DNA of 6,059 nt, taken from the NCBI GenBank assembly GCA_002342785.1, contig DDQV01000069.1, positions 675 through 6,733 of the forward strand, given 5' to 3'. The position numbers were made by a program, and so were the translations under genes. Every line of letters starts with the position of its first letter. Position 1 is the stretch's first letter. The stretch is from Fusobacteriaceae bacterium UBA2433 (GTDB lineage Bacteria; Fusobacteriota; Fusobacteriia; Fusobacteriales; Fusobacteriaceae). Under the pieces are notes generated by a model. It made no database searches. It was not told where the DNA came from and worked only from the letters and a program-made list of their open reading frames with translations. Positions 4,599 through 6,059 of the stretch are shown here, piece by piece.

Positions 4599-5612
4599 TT
4601 AAATATTATTATGTTCCTCTAAAATATGTGTAGAATTTTTTGAATTATCCAAATACTGAGCTAGATTATAAGAATATGGATTTTCTATATTACACTTTGC
4701 TAACTTACCTTGAAAATCTTCGATAGATTTATAATTATTTTTATCCATCCATTCTGATAATCCATTTAAGAGTTTTCTCACAGCATTTTTATTATCTTTA
4801 TAGATAGAACTTACTACTTGAACTGCAGAAGCTCCTACAAGGATCATCTTGATTATATCCTCACTTGTTATTACCCCAGTCCCTGCACAAAAATCTGCTT
4901 TTATATTTTTATAAGATGTCCCAATAAATTTAAGAGAGTGACGATTTTCAGAGGAACCACTAATATTTAATTTATTTTTAAAAGATTTATCTTCTATATT
5001 TATTTCAGGTTCAATAAATTTATTAAATAATAAAAAGCCATCTATACCCACTTCTTCAAATCGTTTTATCATATTCAAACAATTTGTATAATATGGAGAA
5101 AGCTTAACAGAAACAGGTATCTCTATAACTTTTTTTAATTCTCTCATAATATCAATTTGTTCCTCTTCAATTTCAGAACTTGTTTTTTCAAAACTTTCAG
5201 GAGAATAAAATAAATTTATCTCTATTGCATCTACTCCTGTTTTTTCTATTTGTTTCGCATACTCTATCCAACTACTTTTATTTATAGCATTTAAACTCGC
5301 TATAACTGGAATAGATATATTTTTCTTAAATTCTTTTAATTTTAATATACGAGATTCAGGCCCAAAATCATCGATCTTAGGTAATATACTTGTCATCTCA
5401 GCATGTCTTTCCTCATATTCTTCTAAATTTACATCTATCTCTAGATTTTCAAGTTGTACATCTTGTTCAAAGATAGTTTTATAAACTACAGCAGCAATTC
5501 CATTTTTTTCCTGTTCCTTTACAAAATCTAAGTCTCCAGAAAGAGCATTTGCACCCATAATAATTGGATTTTTTAATTCAATCCCCATATAGTTTGTTTT
5601 TAAATTTGCCAT
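4599..5612 (-). CDS. Dihydroorotate dehydrogenase-like flavoprotein
   Basis: FMN-binding TIM-barrel protein of the COG0167 type, 337 residues and probably cytoplasmic. The substrate is uncertain: this branch is usually labelled dihydroorotate dehydrogenase-like and need not act in pyrimidine synthesis. Seen in order: the opening LKTNYMGIELKNPIIMGANA (4-23), PVIASLNAI (102-110), EINLFYSP (131-138), PVSVKLSPYYTN (166-177) with the likely FMN lysine 170, GFLLFNKF (192-199), and the phosphate-binding GTGVIT (244-249) and GASAVQVVSSIY (260-271). In true PyrD the base is a Cys or Ser just before the proline of NxS(C/S)PN; here Ser137 precedes that proline, but an extra residue shifts the motif. The ATG at 5612 is preferred over the GTG at 5621, because AGGAGA (5623-5628) leaves only one base before the GTG but ten before the ATG. 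No pyr gene is adjacent, and it ends at the shared terminator. Confidence 0.82.
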   Translation of the reverse strand: MANLKTNYMGIELKNPIIMGANALSGDLDFVKEQEKNGIAAVVYKTIFEQDVQLENLEIDVNLEEYEERHAEMTSILPKIDDFGPESRILKLKEFKKNISIPVIASLNAINKSSWIEYAKQIEKTGVDAIEINLFYSPESFEKTSSEIEEEQIDIMRELKKVIEIPVSVKLSPYYTNCLNMIKRFEEVGIDGFLLFNKFIEPEINIEDKSFKNKLNISGSSENRHSLKFIGTSYKNIKADFCAGTGVITSEDIIKMILVGASAVQVVSSIYKDNKNAVRKLLNGLSEWMDKNNYKSIEDFQGKLAKCNIENPYSYNLAQYLDNSKNSTHILEEHNNI

Positions 5613-5634
5613 ACTTATCACTTCTCCTAATCAA

Positions 5635-5663
5635 ATTTTATTCCTTCTATAAATAACTTACAA
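5635..5663 (-). promoter_or_regulatory. Candidate promoter of the dihydroorotate dehydrogenase-like gene
   Basis: On the minus strand, TTGTAA (5658-5663) and TAAAAT (5635-5640) are 17 bases apart. The -10 lies only about six bases before the Shine-Dalgarno sequence, so the leader would be very short. This makes the call moderate to weak. Confidence 0.35.
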
Positions 5664-5675
5664 AATTTTATAGAA
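5645..5675. promoter_or_regulatory. 9-bp inverted repeat upstream of the dihydroorotate dehydrogenase-like gene
   Basis: TTCTATAAA (5645-5653) and TTTATAGAA (5667-5675) are perfect inverted arms, 22 bp centre to centre, about two helical turns. They overlap the candidate promoter at 5635-5663. That spacing suits two half-sites on one DNA face. A hairpin in a longer leader is the alternative if transcription starts further upstream. Confidence 0.4.
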
Positions 5676-5702
5676 AATTCCTTTATTTTTAAAATTAAAG
5701 AT

Positions 5703-5746
5703 AAAAAAAGAAAGCCTTATGCCTTAAACATTAAAACTTCCTTTTT
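5703..5746 (-). terminator. Possible weak terminator after the EAL-domain gene
   Basis: Read on the minus strand, AAAAAGGAAG (5737-5746) can pair with CTTTCTTTTT (5705-5714), with one G-U pair, across a loop of 22 bases, and the T-run continues to 5703. It starts four bases after the TGA stop. The stem is AT-rich and the loop long, so confidence is low. Confidence 0.35.
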
Positions 5747-5749
5747 ATT

Positions 5750-6059
5750 TCAACTAGGAGTATTGTTAAATACCTTATACCATTCTAAAAAATCATCATA
5801 TGATAGAGGTTTTGTAAAGTAATATCCTTGAGCATAATCACAACCCATCTCTTTTAGAATTTCTAATTCTTCCTTAGTTTCTACTCCTTCTGCTACTATT
5901 TTTTTATCTAAAGCTCGTCCAATATTTATAGAAGATTGTACTATCTCCTTGTTTTCATTATTAGTTTCAAGATTTTTTACAAAAGTTCTGTCTATCTTTA
6001 TTATATCTAAAGGAAGATTTTGTATAGAAGATAAAGTTGAATATCCAGTTCCAAAATCA
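5750..6059 (-). CDS. EAL-domain cyclic-di-GMP phosphodiesterase, C-terminal fragment
   Basis: The last 102 codons of a gene whose start lies beyond the window; the stop is TGA at 5750-5752. EAL domains hydrolyse the second messenger cyclic di-GMP. The fragment opens with DFGTGYSTLS, the conserved DDFGTGYSS loop of active enzymes (its first Asp is outside the window). It continues with IIKIDRTFV (catalytic-region Lys and Asp), IVAEGVET (the Glu of EGVE) and GCDYAQGYYFTKPL. All active-site residues visible here are kept, so an active phosphodiesterase is likely. What lies N-terminal (GGDEF, PAS, membrane segments) cannot be seen. It is read in the same direction as the dihydroorotate dehydrogenase-like gene but is separated from it by about 137 bases that include a candidate promoter, so it is probably a separate unit. 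Confidence 0.93.
   Translation of the reverse strand, partial: DFGTGYSTLSSIQNLPLDIIKIDRTFVKNLETNNENKEIVQSSINIGRALDKKIVAEGVETKEELEILKEMGCDYAQGYYFTKPLSYDDFLEWYKVFNNTPS

Noticed and set aside
5612..5621. GTG at 5621 as start of the dihydroorotate dehydrogenase-like gene
   Set aside because: It is almost directly against the AGGAGA site; the ATG at 5612 has workable spacing and gives the usual N-terminus.

Overview
The window is very AT-rich DNA with tightly packed, mostly minus-strand genes for redox proteins of an anaerobe: a rubrerythrin-like protein, a ferredoxin-nitroreductase fusion and a dihydroorotate dehydrogenase-like flavoprotein. Base composition, gene style and strong Shine-Dalgarno sites suggest a low-GC anaerobe, perhaps a marine fusobacterium of the Ilyobacter/Propionigenium/Psychrilyobacter type. 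That assignment is an inference, because no marker gene is present.

Layout. Positions 1-641 hold no intact gene. They carry a family of short repeats, each made of about three 9-bp units (four direct copies and one inverted), and a stop-riddled stretch that may be a decayed coding sequence. Positions 642-1373 (-) encode a diverged DUF523/DUF1722-like protein that has lost the family's iron-sulfur cysteines. Positions 1464-3194 (-) are a compact three-gene operon read in the order rubrerythrin-like protein, OhrR-type peroxide sensor, ferredoxin-nitroreductase. It is preceded by a promoter with exact consensus -35 and -10 hexamers 17 bp apart, and by a 14-bp palindrome at the expected transcription start. 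Positions 3401-4543 (+) encode a divergently read zinc-free quinone-oxidoreductase-like MDR protein whose codon use looks imported. It shares a strong hairpin terminator with the convergent gene at 4599-5612 (-), a dihydroorotate dehydrogenase-like protein. Positions 5750-6059 (-) are the 3' end of a gene for an EAL-domain protein, cut by the window edge.

How the genes may work together. The central operon reads as a self-regulated peroxide-defence module. OhrR, which normally controls the thiol peroxidase Ohr, sits here between a rubrerythrin-like diiron protein without a rubredoxin domain and a ferredoxin-flavin fusion that could supply electrons. That partnership is inferred from gene order, the shared promoter and the missing domain. 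It is the most interesting feature of the window. The remaining genes look like separate transcription units, although the DUF523-like gene lies only 90 nt downstream of the operon with no clear terminator between.
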